Shown piece by piece: positions 29,227-38,396 of a stretch of DNA of 42,100 bases. Position 1 is the stretch's first letter. Each line of letters starts with the position of its first letter. The stretch covers positions 1 through 42,100 of the forward strand of contig DYLG01000005.1 of assembly GCA_020722215.1 (NCBI GenBank), in the 5' to 3' direction. Under the pieces are notes generated by a model. It was not told the origin of the DNA. It worked only from the letters and a program-made list of their open reading frames with translations, and did no database searches. The stretch is from Desulfomonile tiedjei. GTDB taxonomy: Bacteria; Desulfobacterota; Desulfomonilia; Desulfomonilales; Desulfomonilaceae. The translations under genes and the position numbers were made by a program.

Positions 29227-30390
29227 ATGATCGATCAACTGGGAACCTTCAGGATGCGCACGCAAATCGTGTTCGGGTGCGGCAGTCTGCCCGCGCTCGG
29301 GGAATTGGCCCACGAGATGGGCGCGACGAGTTATCTGCTGGTGGCCGACCCGTCTCTGGAAGCGGCAGGGCTACTTAACGCAGCCCGGGCGAGCCTGAAG
29401 AAAGCGGGCATCAACGGCGCCGAGTACCTCGGCGTTGAGCCGGAACCGTACCTGGACAACGCCGATGAGGCGGCAGGCATAGGCCGCAGTGTCAAGGCCG
29501 ACCTGGTAGTGGGTGTGGGGGGCGGTTCCGCCATGGACACTGCCAAAGCCGCGGCTGCGCTTATCACCAATCAAGGGAAGGCCGAAGACTACGTCGGCCT
29601 GAACCTGGTGCCGTTGCCCGGAGTGGCCACGATCATGGTTCCCACCACTGCGGGAACCGGCGCAGAGGTCACCTTTACCGCCGTATTCACAAACAGACAG
29701 ACCAAGGCCAAGGGCGGAATCAACAGCGAGTTCCTTTTTCCCGACATGGCACTTCTTGACCCGGAACTGACTGTTTCTCTCCCCCCGGAGGTTACGGCAG
29801 CCACCGGAATGGACGCGCTCACCCACGCCATAGAGTCGGTAACCAGTCGGTCCTCAACGGTCTTCACCGAGGCTCTGGCTCACGCTGCGGTCCGCCTGAT
29901 CATGGAAAACCTCAGGACCGCCGTTTTCAAAGGAGAGGACATTAAGGCCAGGGAGGGCATGCTCATGGGAAGCCTGCTTGCAGGGATGGCCTTGGCCGAC
30001 GCAGGGGTGGGGGCCTGTCACGCTTTGGCATACCCGCTGGGCGGGTTCTACCGGATTCCTCACGGATTGGCCAATGCCGTGCTGATCCCTCACGTTATGG
30101 AATTCAATCTTCCCGCGGCAGAGAGACAGTTCGCTCTGCTGGCCGGACAGATGGGAGAACCGGTGGGCGGGCTCCCGCCTAGAGCTGCAGGAGCCCTGGC
30201 TGTTGAGGCGGTTATCGAACTCTGCCGGGATATCGGTATACCTGTTTCCCTGTCCGAGTTGGGCGTACCAAGGTCGGACATGTCCGCTCTTGTGGAATCA
30301 GCTCTAAAGGTCACTCGGCCGGTTCAAAACAATCCCAGACGTCTTGGTCCCAGGGAAGCGGGAAGCGTGTATGATAAGGCATTCGGTTGA
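29227..30390 (+). CDS. kdnB: iron-containing alcohol dehydrogenase family; candidate 3-deoxy-octulosonate 8-oxidase (KdnB-like)
   Basis: GVGGGSAMDTAKAAA, VPTTAGTGAEVT, GMDALTHAIE, CHALAYPLGG..HGLANA motifs; adjacent KdnA-like and KdsB. Confidence 0.7.
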   Translation: MIDQLGTFRMRTQIVFGCGSLPALGELAHEMGATSYLLVADPSLEAAGLLNAARASLKKAGINGAEYLGVEPEPYLDNADEAAGIGRSVKADLVVGVGGGSAMDTAKAAAALITNQGKAEDYVGLNLVPLPGVATIMVPTTAGTGAEVTFTAVFTNRQTKAKGGINSEFLFPDMALLDPELTVSLPPEVTAATGMDALTHAIESVTSRSSTVFTEALAHAAVRLIMENLRTAVFKGEDIKAREGMLMGSLLAGMALADAGVGACHALAYPLGGFYRIPHGLANAVLIPHVMEFNLPAAERQFALLAGQMGEPVGGLPPRAAGALAVEAVIELCRDIGIPVSLSELGVPRSDMSALVESALKVTRPVQNNPRRLGPREAGSVYDKAFG

Positions 30391-30566
30391 AAACCGGTGC
30401 AATGGAGCCTGCAACAGGCGCGGACGATTTGGTTCTCATTGACGCATTCCTGCCCCGGTTTTTGAGAAGGAACGTGCTTCGGGAAGAAGGCGTCGAGCAT
30501 ACAATTGAGTAGAAATCAACCCAGCCTTGACTGGATGAGAATCTGAGTCAGAGTCAGGAGGATCTG

Positions 30567-31772
30567 ATGCCCGGGTATGAATGGATCGGGGAAATGGAGA
30601 AGGAGCAAGTCAACGAAGTTCTCGATACGGGGATCCTCTTTCGTTACGAGTTCGACAGAGAGCGTAAGGGCGTTTACAAAGTTAAGGAATTCGAGGACCA
30701 GTTCGCCAGATATACCGGGGCAGTCTACGCGCATGCGGTAACTTCAGGCACGGCCGCGCTAAGGGTAGCTCTGGCGGCGCTAGGGGTCGGGCACGGGGAC
30801 GAGGTGATTACCCAGGGATTCACGTTCATCGCGACCTTTGAGGCAATCATTGAATCGGGGGCAGTGCCGGTGCCTGCTGAGATCGACGAGACCCTCAACC
30901 TGGATCCTGTTGATTTTGAAAAGAGAATCACTGATAAGACAAGGGCTGTTATACCGGTGCACATGCTGGGATCTCCCGCAAGGATACAGGAAATCGTGCA
31001 GATAGCTCAGGGAAAGAACATCAAGATCCTCGAGGACACGGCCCAGGCCCTGGGAGCTGCTGTAGGCGGCAAGAAGCTCGGAACATGGGGCGACATGGGG
31101 ACTTTCTCTTTTGACTTCTACAAGACCCTCACCACAGGCGAAGGAGGGATGGTGGTCACCAACGACAGGGAACTTTACTTGAGAGCTTCGGAGTATAGCG
31201 ACCACGGACACGATCACAATCCTGATTTGCCGCGTGCTCTGGAAAGCAGAAGGTTCCTGGGATTCAACTATCGCATGAACGAGCTTCAGGGCGCAATCGG
31301 CCTTGCCCAGATCAGTAAGCTCGATGCCATGATAGTCCGCCAGAAGCAGAACAGGGAACTCATCGAGGAAACCCTGGGGAGCATCGACGGAGTCACCATG
31401 CGGGAACTGCCGGTTGACGGCAAGGACAGCTACACGCACGTCTGTTTTTTCCTGGAGAACGGCGACAAGGCGCGGTCGTTTCACAAGACTCTAGCCGAGA
31501 AGGGCGTGTCGGCGATCTACTTCAGGGACAATTTCTGGCACTACCTGCGCAATTGGGACCACATTATCGGCAAGAAAACCGTGTGGAATCATCCTCATCC
31601 GTTCGGCGGCCCCATCTATGGGAAGGACTTCACCTATACGCCGGACATGCTTCCCCGGACGGACGAGATCCTCAGCAAGCTGGTTGTCATTCCTGTTTCG
31701 CTTCAGACTGAAGAAGAGAAAATCCGGCAGATGGCCATGGACCTTCAGGCGGCTGCTGAAGAGGTCTTGTGA
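30567..31772 (+). CDS. kdnA: DegT/DnrJ/EryC1 aminotransferase; candidate 8-amino-3,8-dideoxy-octulosonate transaminase (KdnA-like)
   Basis: MPGYEWIGEMEKEQVNEVL..ILFRYEFDRE; FSFDFYKTLTTGEGG (PLP Lys); YSDHGHDHNPD; NFWHYLRNWDHI; features recalled from the KdnA family. Confidence 0.75.
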   Translation: MPGYEWIGEMEKEQVNEVLDTGILFRYEFDRERKGVYKVKEFEDQFARYTGAVYAHAVTSGTAALRVALAALGVGHGDEVITQGFTFIATFEAIIESGAVPVPAEIDETLNLDPVDFEKRITDKTRAVIPVHMLGSPARIQEIVQIAQGKNIKILEDTAQALGAAVGGKKLGTWGDMGTFSFDFYKTLTTGEGGMVVTNDRELYLRASEYSDHGHDHNPDLPRALESRRFLGFNYRMNELQGAIGLAQISKLDAMIVRQKQNRELIEETLGSIDGVTMRELPVDGKDSYTHVCFFLENGDKARSFHKTLAEKGVSAIYFRDNFWHYLRNWDHIIGKKTVWNHPHPFGGPIYGKDFTYTPDMLPRTDEILSKLVVIPVSLQTEEEKIRQMAMDLQAAAEEVL

Positions 31773-31818
31773 AGCGAATGACCCAGGGAATCGAGACAGT
31801 CATCAGGTTCGTTTTCTC

Positions 31819-32595
31819 ATGGTGCAACAGTCCGACGGAATAACGGGGTTCATCCCCGCGCGTGCCGAATCCACACGCTTTCCCGGCAAACCATTGGCTG
31901 ATATCCATGGGCGGCCAATGATTGTACGTGTCCTGGAGACTGTGGCGAAGTCACCGATCATCGCCCGGGCATACGTGGCTACCGACTCGGAGGAAATTTT
32001 CCATGCTGTGCGGAGCCACGGAGGAGAGGCCCTGATGACCTCGCGGGAACATCGCAGCGGTACGGACCGTGTGGCGGAGGCAGCCCGAAAGGTCGGTCTG
32101 GGACCGAGCGACATTGCCGTGAATATCCAGGGCGATCAGCCATTGCTGGACCCTTCGATGATTGAGGAAGTTACCGGGCCCCTCCTGGATGACCCCCGAA
32201 TCCCCATGAGCACTCTTGTCTACAAGATCGTCAGGAACGAAGAGATCACGCATCCAAACGCGGTGAAGACCGTAATGGACCGCGCCGGCAATGCCCTCTA
32301 TTTCTCCAGGGCTACTATTCCTTGCTTCATTGACAAGATGATCGGGCCCGTGTACTACAAACATCACGGCGTCTACGCCTACAGAAACGATTTTCTCCAG
32401 AAATTCGCAAAGCTTCCCCAAGGATACCTGGAAAAAGCCGAACGCCTGGAACAGCTTCGAGCCCTCGAACACGGATTTGCCATACGTGTGGTGATCACTC
32501 GGAAGGACTCCATAGAAGTGGATACTCCGGAAGACTTGGAGCGTGTCCGTCTCACATTCGCCAAAGAGCGTTTGACAACAAGCTCGGGGGAGTGA
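31819..32595 (+). CDS. kdsB: 3-deoxy-manno-octulosonate (or 8-amino analogue) cytidylyltransferase
   Basis: GFIPARAESTRFPGKPLADIHGRPMIVRV, VNIQGDQPLLDPSMIEEV, IEVDTPEDLERVR; ATG 31819 chosen by homology. Confidence 0.92.
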   Translation: MVQQSDGITGFIPARAESTRFPGKPLADIHGRPMIVRVLETVAKSPIIARAYVATDSEEIFHAVRSHGGEALMTSREHRSGTDRVAEAARKVGLGPSDIAVNIQGDQPLLDPSMIEEVTGPLLDDPRIPMSTLVYKIVRNEEITHPNAVKTVMDRAGNALYFSRATIPCFIDKMIGPVYYKHHGVYAYRNDFLQKFAKLPQGYLEKAERLEQLRALEHGFAIRVVITRKDSIEVDTPEDLERVRLTFAKERLTTSSGE

Positions 32596-32737
32596 TATGG
32601 ACAATGGCCGGGCAGCGGGCAAGGCGATCGGGGGCATTCCTTTCAGGCCTCTGCTGTAGTAAAATTGTTATGAACCAAGCTCGGCAATGCCACCGGAGGT
32701 TCCCCAAGGAAACTCTCCGCGAGGAGGATTGGCATAG

Positions 32738-32956
32738 GTGAGTAGAGAAGACAACGTAAAGGTCGAAGGAACGGTGGTCAAGGTTCATTCCGGCGGAATG
32801 TACCAAGTGCAGACCGATGACGGCAGGAGTATACTGACCAAGCTCTCCGGCAGGATGTCCCGTTACAGGATAAAGGTTCTGCTCGGCGACCGTGTCACAG
32901 TCGCTCTTTCCCCGTATGATCTCACCCACGGCCTGATAGTGTATCGAGGCAAGTAA
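32738..32956 (+). CDS. infA: translation initiation factor IF-1 (GTG start)
   Basis: REDNVKVEGTVVKVHSGGMYQVQTDDG..ILTKLSGRMSRYRIKVLLGDRVTV. Confidence 0.92.
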   Translation: MSREDNVKVEGTVVKVHSGGMYQVQTDDGRSILTKLSGRMSRYRIKVLLGDRVTVALSPYDLTHGLIVYRGK

Positions 32957-33192
32957 TCGTCCTCGATGGCACCAACTCTTGATTTGCGCAAGAAAAACCC
33001 TGAGAAATCTTTACCGGATTTTTTCGAGCCCGTCGCAAGCTGTTGGCGCGATGTAGAAGTGCGCCATCCGGATACTCTCTCTCGATTCAATGACCGGCCG
33101 CATCGTTGGCCCGGTTGCTTGTGAAAAGCCATGACAGGATCGGCGATTCAAACCATTGTCGATACCCGGAGTTCTACTGAAAGGACCGCCCT

Positions 33193-34104
33193 ATGGAGAT
33201 CCGCTTTCTTGGGACTGGGAGCGCCTGGGGAGTTCCCGAGCACTCGTGTGAATGCTTCATCTGCAAAAGGATGACCGAGCTTGGAGAAGAGCGCACAAGA
33301 ACCTCATTTCTCGTGATCGGAGAGGAAAGCATTCTTGTGGACTGTGGGCCGGACGTGCGACGCCAGATGCTGCGGCTGGCAGTCCAAAGGCCTGACGCGG
33401 TTCTGATCACACATGAGCATGCCGATCATTTTCTCGGACTGGACGACCTGCTTGCGTTCCGAAGAGCCACGCCCAGAGACGCATGGACACTTATTCCGGT
33501 GTACGCAACGGAAATGACCTGGGCCTCGGTGGAAGCACGTTTCGGTTACCTGGTGGGCTCACTCATCGACAAGCGGCTGGCCGTTCCTGAAAGACCGTTG
33601 GAGGGCTTGCGGACAAAGGTTAGACCTTTCAAGACGTTACACGGACCAACTGCGCCCGGATCAGTTGGATACGTCATCGAAGGCAAGGGCGATCCCGGGA
33701 TCGTTTACACCTCCGACTTCATAGGCCTGGATCGAGAGCCCGAATTCCTTTTCAACCCCGACATTCTTATCATCCAATCCCACTGGCTCAATGAGCCCGA
33801 GCGGAATCGCCCACATCATATGAGCTTTCAGTGCGCCATCGAGTACATTGCTAGATGGAGGCCCCGAAGAGCAACCTATCTTGTTCACGTTTCCGCAGGC
33901 GATCACGTTGAGGGGGATTCGGCAAACAACAGCCTGGGGAAATGGCGCCCCAAGGCGCCTTTGCCGGAACCAGCCACCGGCCGACCCTATCCGGTGCCAT
34001 TGTGTCAGGCGGACTGGCAACGCCTCGTGGACGGAATTGCCGAGGATTACGGTCTTCCAAGACCCATTTTCGTCGCCAGGGACGGAATGGTCGCCAGGTT
34101 TTGA
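33193..34104 (+). CDS. MBL-fold metallohydrolase, PhnP-like
   Basis: IRFLGTGSAWGVPEHSCECFICK, LVDCGPDVRRQML, ITHEHADHFLGLDDL. Confidence 0.85.
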   Translation: MEIRFLGTGSAWGVPEHSCECFICKRMTELGEERTRTSFLVIGEESILVDCGPDVRRQMLRLAVQRPDAVLITHEHADHFLGLDDLLAFRRATPRDAWTLIPVYATEMTWASVEARFGYLVGSLIDKRLAVPERPLEGLRTKVRPFKTLHGPTAPGSVGYVIEGKGDPGIVYTSDFIGLDREPEFLFNPDILIIQSHWLNEPERNRPHHMSFQCAIEYIARWRPRRATYLVHVSAGDHVEGDSANNSLGKWRPKAPLPEPATGRPYPVPLCQADWQRLVDGIAEDYGLPRPIFVARDGMVARF

Positions 34105-34182
34105 GTTGGCGCCTTGTTGCGGAACTTCGGTCGCGTATCCTTGTCGGCCACGGCCTTGGGCTGACGGCCTCGGACAGTAAGA

Positions 34183-34197
34183 CCGGCATCTTGCCGG
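34183..34197. repeat. single REP-like hairpin, same core as 10051-10071
   Basis: CCGGCA-TCT-TGCCGG. Confidence 0.6.
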
Positions 34198-34407
34198 CAT
34201 TGGAGATGGGGCTGGCGCTCGCGGCCGTAGAGACCGGCGTCCCCGCCGTTCCAACCGGATACGCACCGGTACGTGGGAAATCGCGTATTTGTGGTTTGCG
34301 TACGGAATGGTAGTTCCTTTTCAGCCCGATTGGGGGTGTTCCCGGGTGTCAAGTCGTGATACGATGCCGGGCAAGTCAGTCGGTGGGTCCCTAAATGCGA
34401 GGTGATC

Positions 34408-34809
34408 ATGGAGGAAGATCTCAAATCCAAGACTGCACGAACAGCCAAACTATACTTCGAGGGGTATCCGGACGAGAGGCCCTTCGACCTGTGGCGTTCC
34501 TTTGACAAGGGGTTGGCCAAGGACCTTTCCCTGTTCATAACGGGCCGGATGTACGCCCGGGAGCGGATTCCGCACACCACGAGACAGCTCATAACCATAG
34601 CAGCCCTGACGGTACTGGAGCGAACGGATGAGCTGAAGCTGCACACCTATGGCGCCCTGAATGTGGGATGCAACCCCGGGGACGTGGCCGAGGTCATGTT
34701 TCAGTGCGGCATCTACGGAGGAATGCCCGTGGTGAATCGGGCTTTGCAGGTGCTCAGAGAGGTCCTTCAAGAAAGGGGCCAATGGCCTTTGGACGAGGGC
34801 AACAAGTAG
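34408..34809 (+). CDS. carboxymuconolactone decarboxylase family protein
   Basis: TTRQLITIAALTVLERTDELKLHTYGALNVGCNPGDVAEVMFQCGIYGGMPVVNRAL. Confidence 0.85.
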   Translation: MEEDLKSKTARTAKLYFEGYPDERPFDLWRSFDKGLAKDLSLFITGRMYARERIPHTTRQLITIAALTVLERTDELKLHTYGALNVGCNPGDVAEVMFQCGIYGGMPVVNRALQVLREVLQERGQWPLDEGNK

Positions 34810-34954
34810 TCCGAGAAAGCCGCGGCCGCAACAGCCCGGCAAGCACCCTCCAGTCGCCGGGAACGGAGAAGATAGCAGATTCGGCCTTGGCGTAAATGGT
34901 CGCCCCGCCCGCCGCTGCTTAATCCGGAGGCGAAAAAGTGAAAGACCCAAGAAA

Positions 34955-35287
34955 TCAGTCGTCCAATGTGAACTCGAAATCCTCGTCGGCCGTGGTATCC
35001 AGGTCGAGTTCCGCTTCGCCCGAGCCTTCCGTGGCCAAGTTGAAATCGGAGGCATCCCGGGCAGAGGTGTCAAGGTCGAGTTCAGCCTCCCGGGCCGGTT
35101 TGGCGGTCCGCACGGTGGTGGTTCTGAACGCTCCGGAATCACCGGAGAAATAAACGTCGAAGCTCACGATTTCGGGTGGATCCAGATAGCACCCAAGCTT
35201 GCTGCGGGTCATCGAGAGGTCCACATTGCACGCCGGGCACGTCAAATTGTGCTCGAAACTGATATAACCGCACTTGTCGCACCTCAA
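34955..35287 (-). CDS. zinc-ribbon protein with acidic repeats
   Basis: CDKCGYISFEHNLTCPAC zinc ribbon; two EAELDLDT(S/T)A repeats. Confidence 0.7.
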   Translation of the reverse strand: MRCDKCGYISFEHNLTCPACNVDLSMTRSKLGCYLDPPEIVSFDVYFSGDSGAFRTTTVRTAKPAREAELDLDTSARDASDFNLATEGSGEAELDLDTTADEDFEFTLDD

Positions 35288-35339
35288 ATTACACCTCCTG
35301 GGTGGTCATGCAACCTAAAGTATTTGAAATAATGTTAAC

Positions 35340-36209
35340 ATGAACTACTTGATAAATCAACTCATGGGCAACAAGCCACCCGGATGGGGCCTGTCGCGGA
35401 CAGCAGGACGCATCATTGTCTTTGCATTGGTGCTTCTTGCGGCCGCATGCGCGAGCGTTCCCCACACCGGCCGGAGGCAGTTCAATTTCATCTCGGACAG
35501 TCGCCTCAACGCGTTGGGCTTGCAGGCGTACAAGGAGGTCGTGGAAAAGGAACCGGTAGTCAAGGATAAGCGACTGACCGAAATCGTGGAGCGGGTGGCC
35601 AAGAGGGTCGCCGAAGCGGCCGAAGCGATTGACAAGCCGGGATTTCAATGGGAGGTTCGACTCGTTGACAAGGACGAGCCCAATGCCTTTTGTCTTCCCG
35701 GGGGCAAGATCGTGGTGTATTCAGGAATACTCCCGTACGCGAAGAATGAGGCCGGCCTGGCTGCCATCATCGGGCACGAGGTCGCGCACGCGGTGGCTCG
35801 GCACGGGGCTGAACGGCTCAGCCAGGCCCTGACTCTTCAGGGAGCATTGACCTTGGGTTCAGAGATTCTTAAGACCAAGGACGGGAAGCTGACCTCGAAA
35901 GCTCGGCTGATACTGGGAGCCTTGGGACTCGGAGCGACCGTGGGAATTGTCCTGCCTTACAGCAGAGTACATGAGTTTGAGGCCGACCGAATAGGCCAAC
36001 TCTACATGGCGCGAGCGGGATACGACCCCAAGGAATCGGTTCGCTTTTGGACGCGCATGTCCCAAATCAAGAAACCTCCCATTCCAGAGTGGCTGTCCAC
36101 GCATCCCGCGGATGAGGAGCGCATGCGCAAGCTCACGGAGTCCCTGCGCGACGCTCTGAATTACTACGAGGAAGCGCCGGCCAAATTTGGGCATGGCAGC
36201 CTGCTCTGA
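35340..36209 (+). CDS. M48 family metalloprotease, probable lipoprotein
   Basis: Lipobox-like LLAAACASV; IIGHEVAHAVARHGAERLS; HEFEADRIGQLYMARAGYDP. Confidence 0.9.
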   Translation: MNYLINQLMGNKPPGWGLSRTAGRIIVFALVLLAAACASVPHTGRRQFNFISDSRLNALGLQAYKEVVEKEPVVKDKRLTEIVERVAKRVAEAAEAIDKPGFQWEVRLVDKDEPNAFCLPGGKIVVYSGILPYAKNEAGLAAIIGHEVAHAVARHGAERLSQALTLQGALTLGSEILKTKDGKLTSKARLILGALGLGATVGIVLPYSRVHEFEADRIGQLYMARAGYDPKESVRFWTRMSQIKKPPIPEWLSTHPADEERMRKLTESLRDALNYYEEAPAKFGHGSLL

Positions 36210-36289
36210 CAAGTCTTGGGGACTTGTTCCCGGGGCCTCGCAATGGACCTGGCAAGAGCCGTTGGCCCTACCTATCCAGTGGGAAAACA

Positions 36290-36877
36290 ATGCCGGATAG
36301 CAGAGACGAAATCCGCGCGTTTGTTGCAGTGGAAATCCCGGAATCGGTGAAGGATTTTCTGCGTGAACTCGTGGCGGACCTCAAACGGTTTGGGGAGAAC
36401 GTGAGCTGGACCCGCACGGAAGGGATTCACGTGACGTTGAAATTCCTGGGCAACGTGGGAAGAGATCTGGCACCGCGCATCGAATCGGAACTGCGAGCCG
36501 TGTTCTCTCCGGTGACGCCATTTGAATTGCACGTTCGCGGGCTGGGGGCGTTCCCGGGACTGGCAAGGCCCCGTGTGATCTGGGCAGGGCTCCGGGACGA
36601 TTCCGGACGGCTTGCTGCGCTGGCCTCGAAGGTAGAGACTGCGTTGGGGCCCCTGGGTTTCAACAGGGAAAATCGACCCTTCAACCCGCACCTCACCCTG
36701 GGGCGCGTCAAAGCGGGGAAGGTTGGCCCGGAATTGATTTCGGTTATTCGCCGCAACCTCAGCGTATCGGGCCCGTCCTTTCCTGCGGACCACGCAATCC
36801 TTTTTCAGAGCATCCTCAAACCATCAGGGGCCCAGTACATCCCGTTGCGGCGCTTCGACTTTGCGGCAGGAAAGTAA
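36290..36877 (+). CDS. thpR: RNA 2',3'-cyclic phosphodiesterase / 2'-5' RNA ligase family
   Basis: Two HxT motifs: GIHVTLKFLGNV and FNPHLTLGRVK. Confidence 0.92.
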   Translation: MPDSRDEIRAFVAVEIPESVKDFLRELVADLKRFGENVSWTRTEGIHVTLKFLGNVGRDLAPRIESELRAVFSPVTPFELHVRGLGAFPGLARPRVIWAGLRDDSGRLAALASKVETALGPLGFNRENRPFNPHLTLGRVKAGKVGPELISVIRRNLSVSGPSFPADHAILFQSILKPSGAQYIPLRRFDFAAGK

Positions 36878-36924
36878 GGGGCACCCCAATACCGGACCGA
36901 ACCTACGCAAACAGGCACTCAGCC

Positions 36925-37812
36925 ATGTGCATCCGGGCTGTTCTCTTACTTCTCTTCGCGTGCTCGCCGCTTCTCGTTTCTTACTCGTCGTTTGCGGAAG
37001 AGCAGGGCGGAACCATACAACCACCCCAGGCCCCCGCGCAAGTCACGGTCCGGTCGTTTGGAGAGCAGGCCGGCAAGGCATTGGGTTTCGTGTCAACGCT
37101 TCTAGGGCAGGCTCTTGCTAACCGGGAAGACTCGGCAGGGAGACCTCCTTACGACCCGTGCCTCCCCGAAGCATACGGAAACTGGCGGGAGTTCGGCGTT
37201 GTGGAAGGATCCCTCGCGGAACCGCGTTCGGCAGCCAGAATCATCATCGATCGGGACAACTTCCGCCTGTACCTCGAACGTGTCCTTCCCGACGGCAGCG
37301 CGGAAGTGGTCTATCAGACGGAGGTGGCGCTCGGCCAAGAGGAGACGCCCACTCCCGAGGGACAGTTCCTCATCAATCACGTGTACTGCTATCCTGATGT
37401 GCTCTTCTTCACCCCGGAACATGAGAAGGTCGCCACTCTGTACGCCGGATTCATGGCCCCCCTGTTGGCCTGCGACGAAAACGGGAATTGCCGGCGCTAT
37501 CGGGAACTGGCAATCCACGGATTCAACGCGGCGGCTCATCCCGACTCACGACATATCAGGCCCGAGACAGTAGGGCCTGTGTCCAACGGATGTGTCAGAC
37601 TGCCTGATCCGTGCGCGTTCAAGCGACACTTGATCCGATTGGCAGGCGTGGGGCCTCCCGGAAGAGACGAGCGAGGATCCTATCACTGGCTCTCCACTCC
37701 GGTAGACGTATGGGTAGTGAGCAATCAGTCTACGGCGGGTTCGTTGGTCGAGCAAGGGCTGCGCCGGATTGGCCGCGGATTGGAGAGTCTCTTGGGGGTC
37801 TTCAGCCGGTAG
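36925..37812 (+). CDS. L,D-transpeptidase (YkuD-like)
   Basis: Signal peptide-like N-terminus; AIHGFN...VGPVSNGCVRLPDP catalytic motif. Confidence 0.88.
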   Translation: MCIRAVLLLLFACSPLLVSYSSFAEEQGGTIQPPQAPAQVTVRSFGEQAGKALGFVSTLLGQALANREDSAGRPPYDPCLPEAYGNWREFGVVEGSLAEPRSAARIIIDRDNFRLYLERVLPDGSAEVVYQTEVALGQEETPTPEGQFLINHVYCYPDVLFFTPEHEKVATLYAGFMAPLLACDENGNCRRYRELAIHGFNAAAHPDSRHIRPETVGPVSNGCVRLPDPCAFKRHLIRLAGVGPPGRDERGSYHWLSTPVDVWVVSNQSTAGSLVEQGLRRIGRGLESLLGVFSR

Positions 37813-37842
37813 CCGCCTACAGGGGTGAAAGCCCAATACAGG

Positions 37843-37954
37843 CCCCGAAATCAGAACACGCCCAGCCAACGAAGACCCATGCCCATGTAGGGGCGACCGG
37901 CGGTCGCCCTCAGCCCCCCGGAATCAGAACCGACCCAGCCAACGAAGAACCATG
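37843..37954. repeat. 39-bp direct repeat (37843-37881 / 37916-37954) flanking hairpin GGGCGACC-GGC-GGTCGCCC (37891-37909)
   Basis: 34 of 39 positions identical by manual alignment; 8-bp perfect stem between copies. Confidence 0.75.
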
Positions 37955-38007
37955 ACGCCCAGGATCAAGAACAAAGCAATGATGAGCCTTGACAGAGTCT
38001 CTTTCAT
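37924..38007 (-). CDS. 27-aa single-TM micro-ORF
   Basis: MKETLSRLIIALFLILGVMVLRWLGRF*; AGGAAGG Shine-Dalgarno-like sequence 7 nt upstream of ATG. Confidence 0.5.
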   Translation of the reverse strand: MKETLSRLIIALFLILGVMVLRWLGRF

Positions 38008-38111
38008 CTTGACGCCTTCCTGAAAGCGATTGTCTCGGGTTGGCATCCCGGGGTGTCCGAACAACCCTGACTAAGTACAGGTTTTCCTAAATACGGTCGC
38101 GGCTTCGGCAT

Positions 38112-38172
38112 CGTCACCCCGGCGAAAGCCGGGGTCCGGAAATCCCGGATTCCGGCTTCCGCCGGAATGACG
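38112..38172. repeat. paired-hairpin GTCA...TGAC element (CCGGCGAAAGCCGG type)
   Basis: CCCCGGC-GAAA-GCCGGGG (38117-38134) and ATTCCGGC-TTCC-GCCGGAAT (38149-38168), bounded by CGTCA/TGACG. Confidence 0.75.
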
Positions 38173-38276
38173 GGGGTGGCGCCCCAATACGTCACTGTAT
38201 TTTTGCCCTGGACCACTAAGCCTTACCACTTGCACCATAGTGTTGACAAGAGGCTCTTCTCGAACCCCCGAATCGC

Positions 38277-38310
38277 GACAACAGCGGCCTCATCACGGGC
38301 CGCTGTTGTC
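38277..38310. other. perfect 13-bp inverted repeat, 8-nt loop
   Basis: GACAACAGCGGCC-TCATCACG-GGCCGCTGTTGTC; no following T-tract. Confidence 0.8.
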
Positions 38311-38372
38311 CAGGAATAATGGTGGGTCTGATAACGGAACCCGATGATTGAAATGACCTCACGTCCCGGGAT

Positions 38373-38396
38373 GGGGGGGTTATGGGGGAGGGAGGG
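38373..38396 (+). other. potential G-quadruplex
   Basis: GGGGGGG-TTAT-GGGGG-A-GGG-A-GGG. Confidence 0.6.

Noticed and set aside
30780-31484. 234-aa minus-strand ORF
   Set aside because: Antisense to the KdnA-like aminotransferase
37843-38172. CRISPR array
   Set aside because: Only two imperfect direct repeat copies plus different palindromes; no regular spacer pattern and no cas genes
38277-38310. Intrinsic terminator
   Set aside because: Strong stem but followed by CCAGGAATAATGG, not a T-tract
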